Assembly (NCBI GenBank): GCA_027492875.1
Contig: JAPUDV010000089.1
Span: forward strand, 1 to 59,603
DNA from: Candidatus Competibacteraceae bacterium
GTDB lineage: Bacteria > Pseudomonadota > Gammaproteobacteria > Competibacterales > Competibacteraceae
Length of the DNA stretch: 59,603 bases
Direction: 5' to 3'
Under the pieces are notes generated by a model. It ran no database searches. It was given only the letters and a program-made list of their open reading frames with translations, and was not told the origin of the DNA. The translations under genes and the position numbers were made by a program. This document shows, one piece after another, positions 47,647 through 55,549 of this stretch. Position 1 is the first letter of the stretch. Each line of letters begins with the position of its first letter.

Positions 47647-48840
47647 CTATAGCCGTCCGCGCTCGTCCCGCATGGCGAAACCGCGCAACGGCAGGTCGAG
47701 GCCGCGCGTCAGGGCGATGGCCTGGAAGCGTTCGCCCATTTCGCCGGGCAGGGTGAGTAGCTTGACCTGGCGGCTCAACTCCAGGTAGCGGAGCGTGTCG
47801 GCGGGGTCCACTTCGGCCAGCAGTTCCATGAGGCCGCAGCCGAACAGGAAGTAGTTCTGAGCGGTGTAGCCGGCCACGTCCAGGCCGGCGGCGAGCGCGG
47901 CGTCGGCCACGGCGCTGAAGTCCACGCTGGCGGTGATATCCTGCAAGCCCGGCAGGATCAGCGGATCGTCGTGAACGCGGTGGCGGTAGTGGCAAAGCAG
48001 GGTGCCGGCCGCGCGCTCGGGGTGGTAGTAATCCCGGCGCGGATGGCCGTAATCGATGAACAGCAGCGCGCCCGCCGCCAGCGTTCCGGCGATGGCGCGC
48101 AGCCAGGCGTCCAGATGAGGAACGTATTCGGAGGTGTAGCCTGGCGGCAGGCGCCCGCTCGGATCGCGTTCGATGCGAGCGACGGCGGCGGTCACCTCGG
48201 CATCTTCATCGCCCTCGACCCAGCCTAGCCCGGTTTCGTTCCAGGTCACCGCCAGCCGGCGCGGCCCCGCCGGGGTGATGCGAAAGCGTTCGACCGGCAG
48301 CGCGTCCAGCACCTCGTTACCCAGCACCACGCCGCGCAGGCCCGGGTCCGGCAGCGCGTCCAGCCAGACCACGCGGTCGAGGAGGTCGGGCGCCCGTTCC
48401 GCCAGGGTCTGGCGCTGGCGCTGGCGCAACTCGCCGCTCAATTCCAGGATGGCGTAACGCTCCGGCAGGGCGTCCAACGCGCGCAGTTCCCGCAGCAGGT
48501 CGGCGGCCATGACGCCGGTGCCGGCGCCGAGTTCGAGCAGCGCGCCGCCCCCCAGCGCCTCCAGGATCGGCTGGCACTGACGGGCCAGACAGCGCGAAAA
48601 CAGCGGCGACAATTCCGGAGCGGTGACGAAATCGCCGTCCGGGCCGAACTTGCGGGCGCCGGCCCGGTAATAGCCCAGGCCGGGGGCGTACAGCGCCAGA
48701 TCCATGAACCGGGTAAAGGAGATGGCGCCGCCGGCCTCGGCGATTTCGGCGCGGATCCGGTCGAGCAGCCGGGCGCTGTGCGCGGTGGCGGCGGGGTCGG
48801 GCGCGGGCAGGCGGTCGAGCGGGTTGGAAGCTGGAAGCAT
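47647..48840 (-). CDS. MidA/NDUFAF7-like SAM-dependent methyltransferase (DUF185)
   Basis: The 397-residue protein has the DUF185 pattern. ISFTRFMDLALYAPGLGYY at the N-terminus is followed by GDFVTAPELSPLFSRCLARQ, the SAM motif LLELGAGTGVMAADLLRELR, VLGNEVLDALPVERFRI and LFIDYGHPRRDYYHPERAAG. The human orthologue NDUFAF7 dimethylates an arginine of respiratory complex I. Bacterial members are less studied. ATG 48840 is used; a GTG at 48900 is an alternative without a better ribosome-binding site. It lies 32 bases upstream of the GCS2 gene on the same strand. Confidence 0.88.
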   Translation of the reverse strand: MLPASNPLDRLPAPDPAATAHSARLLDRIRAEIAEAGGAISFTRFMDLALYAPGLGYYRAGARKFGPDGDFVTAPELSPLFSRCLARQCQPILEALGGGALLELGAGTGVMAADLLRELRALDALPERYAILELSGELRQRQRQTLAERAPDLLDRVVWLDALPDPGLRGVVLGNEVLDALPVERFRITPAGPRRLAVTWNETGLGWVEGDEDAEVTAAVARIERDPSGRLPPGYTSEYVPHLDAWLRAIAGTLAAGALLFIDYGHPRRDYYHPERAAGTLLCHYRHRVHDDPLILPGLQDITASVDFSAVADAALAAGLDVAGYTAQNYFLFGCGLMELLAEVDPADTLRYLELSRQVKLLTLPGEMGERFQAIALTRGLDLPLRGFAMRDERGRL

Positions 48841-49049
48841 GAGCGTTGCCAGTGGAATGGAGGTGATTTTGGGGGAAGTATCGGAATGTTTTTTTACCAC
48901 AGGCGCCGGGGCGGGCGCAGGCTTGCCGCCGGATTTTTTATTTGGGCATCATGGTGTTTACCTGGATTAAACCAGCGCTGCAAACGGGCTACAATCGCCC
49001 GAAATTATGCCTGCCCCCCGATGAATTTCCCGACGTGCAACCTTTTCCG

Positions 49050-49757
49050 ATGAAATCTCTCACGACCCTATTTTTTTTAGCCGCGCTTCTGATGGTTGTT
49101 GCCCCCGTGACAGCGCGGGCTCAAGCACAAGCGGCGGATCAGGCGCGACCCACCGCCTACGTCAGCGACTTGCTGGACGTCGCGCTGCGCGCGGGTGCTT
49201 CCAACCGCTACAAGATCGTCGGTTCGGTACGCAGTGGTACCGCCGTCGACGTGCTAAAAGTGGATGCGGTCAAGGGCTATACCCAGATTCGCACGCCAAC
49301 CGGGGTCAAGGGCTGGCTGCCGAGCGCCCAGGTCACCGACACCCCGAGCAGCCGGGAGCAACTCGCCGGCGTCCGCCAGAATCTGGAGCAGTTGCAGAGC
49401 CGGCATGCGGATCTCAAACAACATCTGGACGAGGTTGTCGGCAGGCCGGGAGAAGAGAACCTCAGCTATCCGAAGTTGTACGAAGAAGCGCTGCGATTGC
49501 GCCAGCAATTGGCGCAATACCGCAAGGTGTCGGCCGATACGGTGGCGATCGACGAGCGCAACAGAGTGTTGCAGGAGCAGGCCGTGTCCCTGGAGCGGGA
49601 GCTGCAACTGGTCCAGCAGGAAAATCGGGCGCTACGCGACGACAACGACAATCTCCGGTTTCTGATGGGCGCGGTGCTGCTGGGCGCTTGCCTGCTGCTG
49701 GCGGTGATGATGCCGCGCATCCGGGAGCAGCGGCGCGAACAATGGAGCCGGTTGTAG
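49050..49757 (+). CDS. Envelope SH3-domain protein (TIGR04211/YgiM type)
   Basis: The 235-residue protein has a signal peptide (about 1-26: LTTLFFLAALLMVVAPVTARA) and a bacterial SH3 domain (about 35-100: LLDVALRAGASNRYKIVGSV; TPTGVKGWLP). A coiled coil (about 105-205) and a C-terminal membrane helix (LMGAVLLGACLLLAVMMPRI) complete it. This is the YgiM/TIGR04211 layout, a tail-anchored periplasmic protein of unknown role in the envelope. ATG 49050 fits the signal peptide. It converges on folK after 65 bases without a recognisable hairpin. Confidence 0.85.
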   Translation: MKSLTTLFFLAALLMVVAPVTARAQAQAADQARPTAYVSDLLDVALRAGASNRYKIVGSVRSGTAVDVLKVDAVKGYTQIRTPTGVKGWLPSAQVTDTPSSREQLAGVRQNLEQLQSRHADLKQHLDEVVGRPGEENLSYPKLYEEALRLRQQLAQYRKVSADTVAIDERNRVLQEQAVSLERELQLVQQENRALRDDNDNLRFLMGAVLLGACLLLAVMMPRIREQRREQWSRL

Positions 49758-49822
49758 GGAGCAGGGCTCAGGGGCCGGATCGGAGTCCGGGTTGACCGGG
49801 AAACCGCATTTTTGGGTAGGGC

Positions 49823-50317
49823 TTAGTGCTCCAGCGCCAGTATCACCGGCGTGAGCGTTTCCCGCGACTGGTCGTGGGCAGCCCATAGCTCGGCGAAGGT
49901 GGAGCCCAGCAGCGGATGGCGGCGGTCGCCGGCCACCTCGGCCAGCGGCCGCAGCACGAAGGCGTGACGGACGATCTCGTCGCGGGGAATACGGGTTCCC
50001 GCTTCGCGCAGGACCAGGTTGCCGTAAAGCAGCAAGTCCAAATCCAGCGCTCGCGGCGCGAGTTTTGGGCCGCCGCCGCGCTGCTGGTGGGCGGCTTCGA
50101 CCTCCCGCAGTCCGGCGATCACCGCGCGCACCGCCAGTTCGGTTTCGAAGCCCGCCACCAGGTTGAGGAAATCATCGCCGGCGAAGCCGACCGCCGCGCT
50201 GGCGTAGATGGTGGACAAGGTTAGCGAACCAAAGCGCCGGCGCAGCGCGGCCAGCCCGGAGCGGATGTGCCGTTCCGGCTCGATGTTGCTGCCGATGCCG
50301 ACGTAAACCTCGATCAT
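49823..50317 (-). CDS. folK: 2-amino-4-hydroxy-6-hydroxymethyldihydropteridine pyrophosphokinase
   Basis: The 164-residue HPPK transfers pyrophosphate from ATP to hydroxymethyldihydropterin in folate synthesis. Segments are VYVGIGSNIEPERHIRSGL, then GFAGDDFLNLVAGFETEL, the signature PRALDLDLLLYGNLVL and IPRDEIVRHAFVLRPLAEV. The gene follows folB by 6 bases, so the two successive folate enzymes are co-expressed. Length and motifs are normal. Confidence 0.95.
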   Translation of the reverse strand: MIEVYVGIGSNIEPERHIRSGLAALRRRFGSLTLSTIYASAAVGFAGDDFLNLVAGFETELAVRAVIAGLREVEAAHQQRGGGPKLAPRALDLDLLLYGNLVLREAGTRIPRDEIVRHAFVLRPLAEVAGDRRHPLLGSTFAELWAAHDQSRETLTPVILALEH

Positions 50318-50323
50318 CGCGCC

Positions 50324-50680
50324 TCAGCCCCGGTTGCCGCGCTCGATGACGACGCCGGCCTCGCGGGCGTCGGGCGGCGCGCCGGGCTTGCGCAGAGTCA
50401 GCCGCAGCCAGGACGCGGCGAATTCCCGCCGAAGCAGTTGCGCGATGCGCTCGGCCAGAGTTTCCACCAACTGGAAGTCGCTGGCGGCGGCGAACGCGGC
50501 GATCCGCTGCGCCACGGCCTGGTAGTCGAACGTATCGGCGAGCCGGTCGCTTTCGGCCGCCGGGCGAATATCGGTTCCCAGCTCCAGATCCAGCAACAGG
50601 TTCCGGCGGGTCTGGCGTTCCCAGGGATGAACGCCGATGAGGGTATCTATACGCAGTTCGCGGATAAAAATAATGTCCAT
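50324..50680 (-). CDS. folB: Dihydroneopterin aldolase
   Basis: The 118-residue FolB cleaves dihydroneopterin to hydroxymethyldihydropterin. Typical parts are IFIRELRIDTLIGVHPWERQ, LLLDLELGTDIRPAAESDRL, DYQAVAQRIAAF, QLVETLAERIAQLLR and the C-terminal LTLRKPGAPPDAREAGVVIE. The active-site Glu (HPWE) and Lys (RKPGAP) are present. It is divergent from plsY, an arrangement common in gammaproteobacteria. About 170 bases separate the two starts; no clear promoter was resolved in them. Confidence 0.95.
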   Translation of the reverse strand: MDIIFIRELRIDTLIGVHPWERQTRRNLLLDLELGTDIRPAAESDRLADTFDYQAVAQRIAAFAAASDFQLVETLAERIAQLLRREFAASWLRLTLRKPGAPPDAREAGVVIERGNRG

Positions 50681-50850
50681 GACGGGGCTCCCGGTGATGG
50701 ATTATCTTTTTAAGCCGTAAGAGTTGATCCGGCCGGGCGGAAGTTTGAAACCATCTCGCTTCGAGCCGGCGTATAACCGCCGCTCCGATCCCGTCCCGGT
50801 CCCCGCCGGCCGCCGCGCCGGCTTTCCGCAGTGCTTGGCGACGATATTCT

Positions 50851-51447
50851 ATGCTCACAAACCTGTTGTTTGTCGTGTTCGGCTATCTGGCCGGTTCGAT
50901 TTCCACCGCCATCCTGGTCTGTCGGGCGATGGGGCTGCCCGACCCGCGCAGCGAAGGTTCGCGCAACCCCGGCGCCACCAACGTATTGCGTTTCGGCGGC
51001 AGGAAGGCCGCCGCCATGACCCTGGCCGGGGATTTTGCCAAGGGACTGCTGCCGGTGCTGCTGGCGCGGTGGGCGAGTGTGGAGGAAACGGGGTTGGCCC
51101 TAACCGCGCTGGCGGCGTTCCTGGGGCATCTCTATCCGGTCTTTTTCGGCTTCGAGGGCGGCAAGGGCGTGGCGACCGCGTTCGGGGCGATACTCGGCCT
51201 CTCGTATCCGGTGGCGCTGGCGGCGTTTGCCACTTGGCTGTTCATGGCCTTCGTGGTCCGCATTTCCTCGCTGTCGGCCTTGACCGCCGCCGCGCTGACC
51301 CCGCTGTTCGCCTGGGGATTCGGAGTGCCTGGCGCCCCGTTCGGCGCCGTGCTGGTCATGGTGGCGCTGCTGGTCTGGCGGCATCGTTCCAACATTCGCC
51401 ATCTGCTGGCCGGCACCGAGGACAAGATCGGCGCCGACCGGCCGTAA
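50851..51447 (+). CDS. plsY: Acyl-phosphate glycerol-3-phosphate acyltransferase PlsY
   Basis: This 198-residue integral membrane protein has five predicted helices and three conserved motifs: GYLAGSISTAILVCRAMGLP, then SEGSRNPGATNVLRFGGRKA and HLYPVFFGFEGGKGVATAFG. It acylates glycerol 3-phosphate from acyl-phosphate, the first step of phospholipid synthesis with PlsX. It is transcribed away from folB. The stop is 34 bases from the end of the convergent alarmone hydrolase gene. The motif set is complete. Confidence 0.95.
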   Translation: MLTNLLFVVFGYLAGSISTAILVCRAMGLPDPRSEGSRNPGATNVLRFGGRKAAAMTLAGDFAKGLLPVLLARWASVEETGLALTALAAFLGHLYPVFFGFEGGKGVATAFGAILGLSYPVALAAFATWLFMAFVVRISSLSALTAAALTPLFAWGFGVPGAPFGAVLVMVALLVWRHRSNIRHLLAGTEDKIGADRP

Positions 51448-51481
51448 GCGCGGCCCGGTGCTGGCGGGCTTCATGCGGGCT

Positions 51482-52072
51482 TCATGCGGGCGGCCGGCCG
51501 TGCTCCCGAAAGTCCGCCAGCGCCTGCTGGAAGCGCTGGTACAGCCGATCCGGCACATGGTCCCGAAATACGCCATCCAGCGCTTCGAACTTGGCCTTTT
51601 GCGGATCGAAGCCCCGTTGAGTGAAGCTGCCGACGCCGTGGCCCTTGGCCAGCAGCCGATTGATATCCATCAGGTTGGCGGTCTTGTCGGCGCAGGACAG
51701 CGCCAGCACCGCCGGATCGTCGAGAGCGATCAGCCGTTCGCGGTAATGCTGCTGGCGCGCTTCCCAGCTCTGGCTTTTGTCGGTTTCCGAGACGTTTGCG
51801 ACCAATGTGGCTACCCGCGCATTGCCGATAATCTGGGCCAATTCGGTCTCGTGGTAGTCGCAGTCTTCGATGATGTCGTGCAAAAAGGCGGCGGCGATCA
51901 GTTCGTCGTCGTGCACGCCGGTGTCGATCAACAGCCAGGCTACCTCGGTCAGATGCAGAAAATAGGCGGGGCGGTCCTCGCCGGGCGGCGCCTTGCGCCG
52001 GTGGGAAATCCGGCGGTGGGCATATTCCGCCAGCCGCATGGCGTCAAGAACCAGAACATCGGGGGCATTCAT
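51482..52072 (-). CDS. HD-domain small alarmone hydrolase-like protein
   Basis: The 196-residue protein is a single HD domain of the SpoT/MESH1 type, with AYFLHLTEVAWLLIDTGVHD, the metal site FLHDIIEDCDYHETELAQII, and VLALSCADKTANLMDINRL (D-K-x-x-N-L). It has no synthetase, TGS or ACT domain. Small alarmone hydrolases remove pyrophosphate from (p)ppGpp, but MESH1-like proteins can also act on NADPH. ATG 52072 has a weak AGG close upstream; a longer start at 52180 is possible. It is divergent from fabA across 160 bases. Together with SpoT it would be a second hydrolase of the stringent response. Confidence 0.8.
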   Translation of the reverse strand: MNAPDVLVLDAMRLAEYAHRRISHRRKAPPGEDRPAYFLHLTEVAWLLIDTGVHDDELIAAAFLHDIIEDCDYHETELAQIIGNARVATLVANVSETDKSQSWEARQQHYRERLIALDDPAVLALSCADKTANLMDINRLLAKGHGVGSFTQRGFDPQKAKFEALDGVFRDHVPDRLYQRFQQALADFREHGRPPA

Positions 52073-52232
52073 CCCTATCTCGCTCGTTGCAATCAGGTCG
52101 ATGATCGGGGAGGCCGGGCAGGTTGGCCACTCATTTTCCCCACCCGCCAGTGGAAATCCTATAAAATTCCGCGCTTCCAATTTTGCTCAATTTCGGCTTG
52201 ACCCAGTCGCGCTACCCTGAGTACCCACGGTT
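52073..52232. promoter_or_regulatory. Divergent intergenic region: alarmone hydrolase / fabA
   Basis: These 160 bases lie between the leftward hydrolase gene and the rightward fabA. An A/T-rich segment TATAAAAT at about 52160 on the + strand is a candidate -10 for fabA, but no good -35 with normal spacing was found. No FabR- or FadR-like operator was recognised with confidence. Confidence 0.3.
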
Positions 52233-52748
52233 GTGAATAAAAAATCCAGCTACACTCGCGAAGAACTGCTCGCCTGCGCCCGCGGCGAACTCTTCGGCCC
52301 CGGCAACGCCCAACTGCCGCTGCCGAACATGCTGATGGTCGATCGCATCGTCCACATCGGCTCCGAAGGCGGTCAGTACGGCAAGGGCGAAATCGTCGCG
52401 GAATTGGACATCCATCCCGACCTATGGTTTTTCGGCTGCCATTTTATCGGCGATCCGGTGATGCCAGGTTGCCTGGGGCTGGACGCCATGTGGCAACTGG
52501 TGGGATTTTTCCTGGGCTGGGTGGGCGGCCAGGGGCGGGGGCGGGCGCTCGGCTGCGGTGAGGTTAAATTCACCGGTCAGGTGCGCCCCGAGGCGCGCAA
52601 ACTGACCTATCACATTCACATGCGGCGGGTCATTCTGCGCAAACTGGTGATGGGCCTCGCCGACGCGACCCTGGACGTCGACGGCCGGACCATTTACTTC
52701 GGTAAGGACTTGCGGGTCGGACTTTTCACCTCGACCGACGGCTTTTGA
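52233..52748 (+). CDS. fabA: 3-hydroxydecanoyl-ACP dehydratase/isomerase FabA
   Basis: The 171-residue FabA introduces and isomerises the double bond of the 10-carbon intermediate for unsaturated fatty acids. Catalytic residues are H70 ([13 protein letters not shown]) and D84 ([10 protein letters not shown]), the same numbers as in E. coli. It starts with GTG at 52233; no ATG is available at the correct length and the ribosome-binding site is poor. fabB follows after about 11 bases, so unsaturated fatty acid synthesis is encoded as a pair. Family length is normal (about 171). Confidence 0.97.
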   Translation: MNKKSSYTREELLACARGELFGPGNAQLPLPNMLMVDRIVHIGSEGGQYGKGEIVAELDIHPDLWFFGCHFIGDPVMPGCLGLDAMWQLVGFFLGWVGGQGRGRALGCGEVKFTGQVRPEARKLTYHIHMRRVILRKLVMGLADATLDVDGRTIYFGKDLRVGLFTSTDGF

Positions 52749-52759
52749 GGATGAGGACC

Positions 52760-53977
52760 ATGAGACGAGTGGTTGTCACGGGTATCGGTATCGTATCCAG
52801 CATCGGCAACGATCGCTGGGAAGTGCTGGAATCCTTGCGGCAGGGCCGCAGCGGCCTGGAATTCGCGCCGGATTACCAGGAAAAGGGCCTGCGCTCGCAT
52901 GTGCGCGGGCCGCTGCGGGTGGATCTGGCGACCCAGATCGACCGCAAGGTGCTGCGGTTCATGGGCGATGCCGCCGCCTTCAACTATATCGCCCTGCGCG
53001 AGGCCATCGCCGACGCCAAATTAAGCGAGGCGGTGGTTTCGAACCCGCGCACCGGCCTGATCACCGGTAGCGGCGGCGGCAGCCCGCAGAACATCGTCGA
53101 AGCCGCCGACCTGCTGCGCAACAAGGGCCTGAAGCGGGTCGGGCCGTACATGGTGCCGCGCACCATGAGCAGCACCACCACCGCCTGTCTGGCGACGCCG
53201 TTTAAAATCAAGGGCGTGAACTACAGCCTCAGCTCCGCCTGCGCCACCAGCGCGCACTGCATCGGCCACGGCGGCGAGCTGATCCAGTGGGGCAAGCAGG
53301 ATGTGGTGTTCGCCGGCGGCGGCGAAGAGCTGCACTGGAGCCTGACCCATCTGTTCGACGCCATGGGCGCGCTGTCCACCAAGTACAACGCCGCGCCGCA
53401 AACCGCCTCGCGGCCCTACGACGCCCACCGCGACGGCTTCGTGATCTCCGGTGGTGGCGGCATCGTGGTGCTGGAGGAGTTGGAGCACGCCCGGCGGCGC
53501 GGCGCGCGGATTTACGCCGAACTGATCGGCTACGGGGCGACCTCCGACGGCCACGACATGGTGCAACCCTCCGGCGAGGGCGCGCTGCGCTGCATACGGC
53601 AGGCGCTGGAAGGGGTGAACGAGCCGGTGGATTACATCAACACCCACGGCACCAGCACGCCGGCCGGCGACGTCCGCGAGCTGGAGGCGATCCGCGAGGT
53701 GTTCGGCGAGCGCGTTCCGCCGATCAGCGCCACCAAGTCGCTGACCGGCCACGCGCTGGGCGCGGCGGGCGTGCACGAGGCGATCTACTCGCTGCTGATG
53801 ATGGACAACCGCTTCATCGCCGCCTCGGCCAACATCGAAACCCTCGATCCGGCGGCGGAGGGTTTCCCGATCGTCCGCGAGCGGGTGGACAACGCCGACC
53901 TCAAGGTGGTGATGTCCAACAGTTTCGGTTTCGGCGGCACCAACGCCACGCTGGTGCTGCGGCGGTTCGAGGGGTAG
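52760..53977 (+). CDS. fabB: 3-oxoacyl-ACP synthase I FabB
   Basis: The 405-residue ketoacyl-ACP synthase I elongates cis-unsaturated acyl-ACP. The catalytic Cys is C161 in SSACATSAH; the two His lie in [11 protein letters not shown] and [29 protein letters not shown] is the usual N-terminus, so ATG 52760 is preferred over the in-frame TTG 52745 and ATG 52751. An AGG at 52748-52750 lies nine bases upstream. FSSP-like [15 protein letters not shown] ends the protein. It is coupled with fabA. Confidence 0.97.
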   Translation: MRRVVVTGIGIVSSIGNDRWEVLESLRQGRSGLEFAPDYQEKGLRSHVRGPLRVDLATQIDRKVLRFMGDAAAFNYIALREAIADAKLSEAVVSNPRTGLITGSGGGSPQNIVEAADLLRNKGLKRVGPYMVPRTMSSTTTACLATPFKIKGVNYSLSSACATSAHCIGHGGELIQWGKQDVVFAGGGEELHWSLTHLFDAMGALSTKYNAAPQTASRPYDAHRDGFVISGGGGIVVLEELEHARRRGARIYAELIGYGATSDGHDMVQPSGEGALRCIRQALEGVNEPVDYINTHGTSTPAGDVRELEAIREVFGERVPPISATKSLTGHALGAAGVHEAIYSLLMMDNRFIAASANIETLDPAAEGFPIVRERVDNADLKVVMSNSFGFGGTNATLVLRRFEG

Positions 53978-54079
53978 GCGGCGCCCGGTCCGTGGCGTTC
54001 CCATGCCGGTTGTGGCATCTCCCCCTCTTCGGAAAGGGGGAGGAATGGCTTGCTTACCCCCGATGGCGAGGTTTTCCCC

Positions 54080-55135
54080 ATGACGTATACCGATACGCTA
54101 CAACGCACTTGGCGGGACAATATTCTGTTTTCGGTGCTGGTCGAGTTGACCTATCGCTGCAATCTGGACTGCTTCTTTTGCTACAACGATCCTCACCTGC
54201 GCGGCGTGCCGCTGAGCCGGGAACAGTACTTGCGCTTTTTCGAGGATCTGCGCGAGCTGGGGACGCTGAACCTGACGTTTTCCGGTGGCGAGCCGTTGGC
54301 CCATGCCGATTTTTTTGCGCTGGGACGGCAGGCGCGCGAGTTGGGTTTCGTGGTGCGGGTGAAGTCCAACGGTCATGCGCTGAACGGCCGGCTGGCGCGG
54401 CGCTTGCGGGAGGAGGTGGATCCGTTTCTGGTCGAGGTGAGCCTGCATGGCGCCCGCGCCGAAACGCATGATCGCCAGACCCGGGTGCCGGGCAGTTTCG
54501 GCAAGCTGATGGCCAATCTGGGCGAGATGCGGGCGCTGGGGCTGCGGGTGAAGTTCAATACCCCGCTGACGCGCTGGAACGAGGGCGAGATCGAGGCGCT
54601 GTTCGCGCTGGCGGACGAGCGGGGATTGCCGATCAATATCGATCCGCAGATCACGCCGCGCGACGATGGCGATCCCGGCCCCTTGCAGGTGACGCCGTCG
54701 GACGAAGGGGTGGCACGCCTGGTTGCCTTGCGGCGGCAGCGGGCGGCGGCGCGGACACCCGTTCAGGCAGCGACAAGCGGAGAGCCACCCGCTGCCCAGC
54801 CGACCATCGACAAGCATTGCGGGGTGGGTTCGGCCACGGTGGCGGTCGATCCGGCGGGTAATGTTTATCCCTGCGTGCAGTGGCGGCGGGTGGTGGGCAA
54901 TCTGCACGAGCAGTCGATTCAGACTATTTGGCGGCAGTCCGGGGAACTGCTTGAGGTGCGCCGGCTGGCGGTGGAGGTAAAGCGGGCGATGAGTCCGCAC
55001 GGCGCGGGGTTTGGGTTTTGCCCCGGTCTGGCGGAGCAGGAGATGGGCGATCCGACCCGGTTGTATCCCGCTGCCCGACGCTTGCTGGAGTTGCGCCGGC
55101 GGGCGGCGGATGAGCCCGCCGTCCAGGGGCCATGA
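54080..55135 (+). CDS. Radical SAM protein with short SPASM/twitch-like C-terminal domain
   Basis: The 351-residue protein has the radical SAM cluster motif C27-x3-C31-x2-C34 (RCNLDCFFC), the SAM-binding GGEP motif (LTFSGGEPLAH) and barrel strands LVEVSLHGA and VKFNTPLT. The C-terminal part has three further Cys (C247, C265 in NVYPCVQW, C314) instead of the seven or so of full SPASM domains. This resembles PqqE- and heme-d1-type peptide or cofactor maturases. ATG 54080 has GAGG eight bases upstream. It overlaps a 32-codon ORF by 4 bases (ATGA). It lies 102 bases after fabB. Substrate and reaction are not known. Confidence 0.88.
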   Translation: MTYTDTLQRTWRDNILFSVLVELTYRCNLDCFFCYNDPHLRGVPLSREQYLRFFEDLRELGTLNLTFSGGEPLAHADFFALGRQARELGFVVRVKSNGHALNGRLARRLREEVDPFLVEVSLHGARAETHDRQTRVPGSFGKLMANLGEMRALGLRVKFNTPLTRWNEGEIEALFALADERGLPINIDPQITPRDDGDPGPLQVTPSDEGVARLVALRRQRAAARTPVQAATSGEPPAAQPTIDKHCGVGSATVAVDPAGNVYPCVQWRRVVGNLHEQSIQTIWRQSGELLEVRRLAVEVKRAMSPHGAGFGFCPGLAEQEMGDPTRLYPAARRLLELRRRAADEPAVQGP

Positions 55136-55230
55136 AAACCGGGCGGATTTTCGATGCGCGCGACGTGGAGGATTTGCTCGGCTCCGTGCTGGATCGAGCG
55201 CTGGGGCAGGGGCAAGGAAAGATCTCTTGA
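55132..55230 (+). CDS. Small ORF (32 residues) overlapping the radical SAM gene
   Basis: An ORF of 32 codons begins at an ATG that shares ATGA with the stop of the radical SAM gene, a classical coupling arrangement. The product starts MKTGRIFDARDVEDLLG and ends ALGQGQGKIS. It is acidic in its first half, Gly/Gln-rich near its end, and has no Cys, Ser/Thr cluster or recognised leader. It could be a modified peptide precursor, a small accessory subunit, or a chance ORF. The assignment as coding rests only on the overlap and the lack of another start. No second gene follows on this strand. Confidence 0.4.
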   Translation: MKTGRIFDARDVEDLLGSVLDRALGQGQGKIS

Positions 55231-55549
55231 CCCTGTATTGAAACCAGATGCGGGCCGAAATCGGTACTAGGAGTTAGGGTTGGTTGCGCAATTTCCAGTC
55301 CCATCCGCCTTGCCGAAATCAGCGCAAGCCGCCGCCATGACCTCCAGCAGTTCCCGTGAAAGAATTTGCGGGCGCTGGTAAGGTTTCCGAAACCCTCCCC
55401 CGGAGGAGGGCGAGTTTTGACAATGGGGCTCGTTGACAGCCATTTTGTGGGGTCTCCAAAGGGTTCTACTTTCCTGCCCCCTGCCCCCTGCCCCCTCTCC
55501 ATCTGCGGGAGAGAGGGAATGGGAATGGGGAAGATGATCGAAACAGCGT
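55231..55549. repeat. Intergenic region with palindromic and direct repeats
   Basis: These 319 bases hold no gene. A palindrome with CCCTCC and GGAGGG arms lies at about 55393-55411. A CCCCCTG unit is repeated three times in tandem at about 55478-55500, and CCCTCTCC pairs with GGGAGAGAGG at about 55494-55516. These are REP-like motifs. It separates the rightward radical SAM gene from the leftward C25 protease, both of which end here. Confidence 0.5.
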
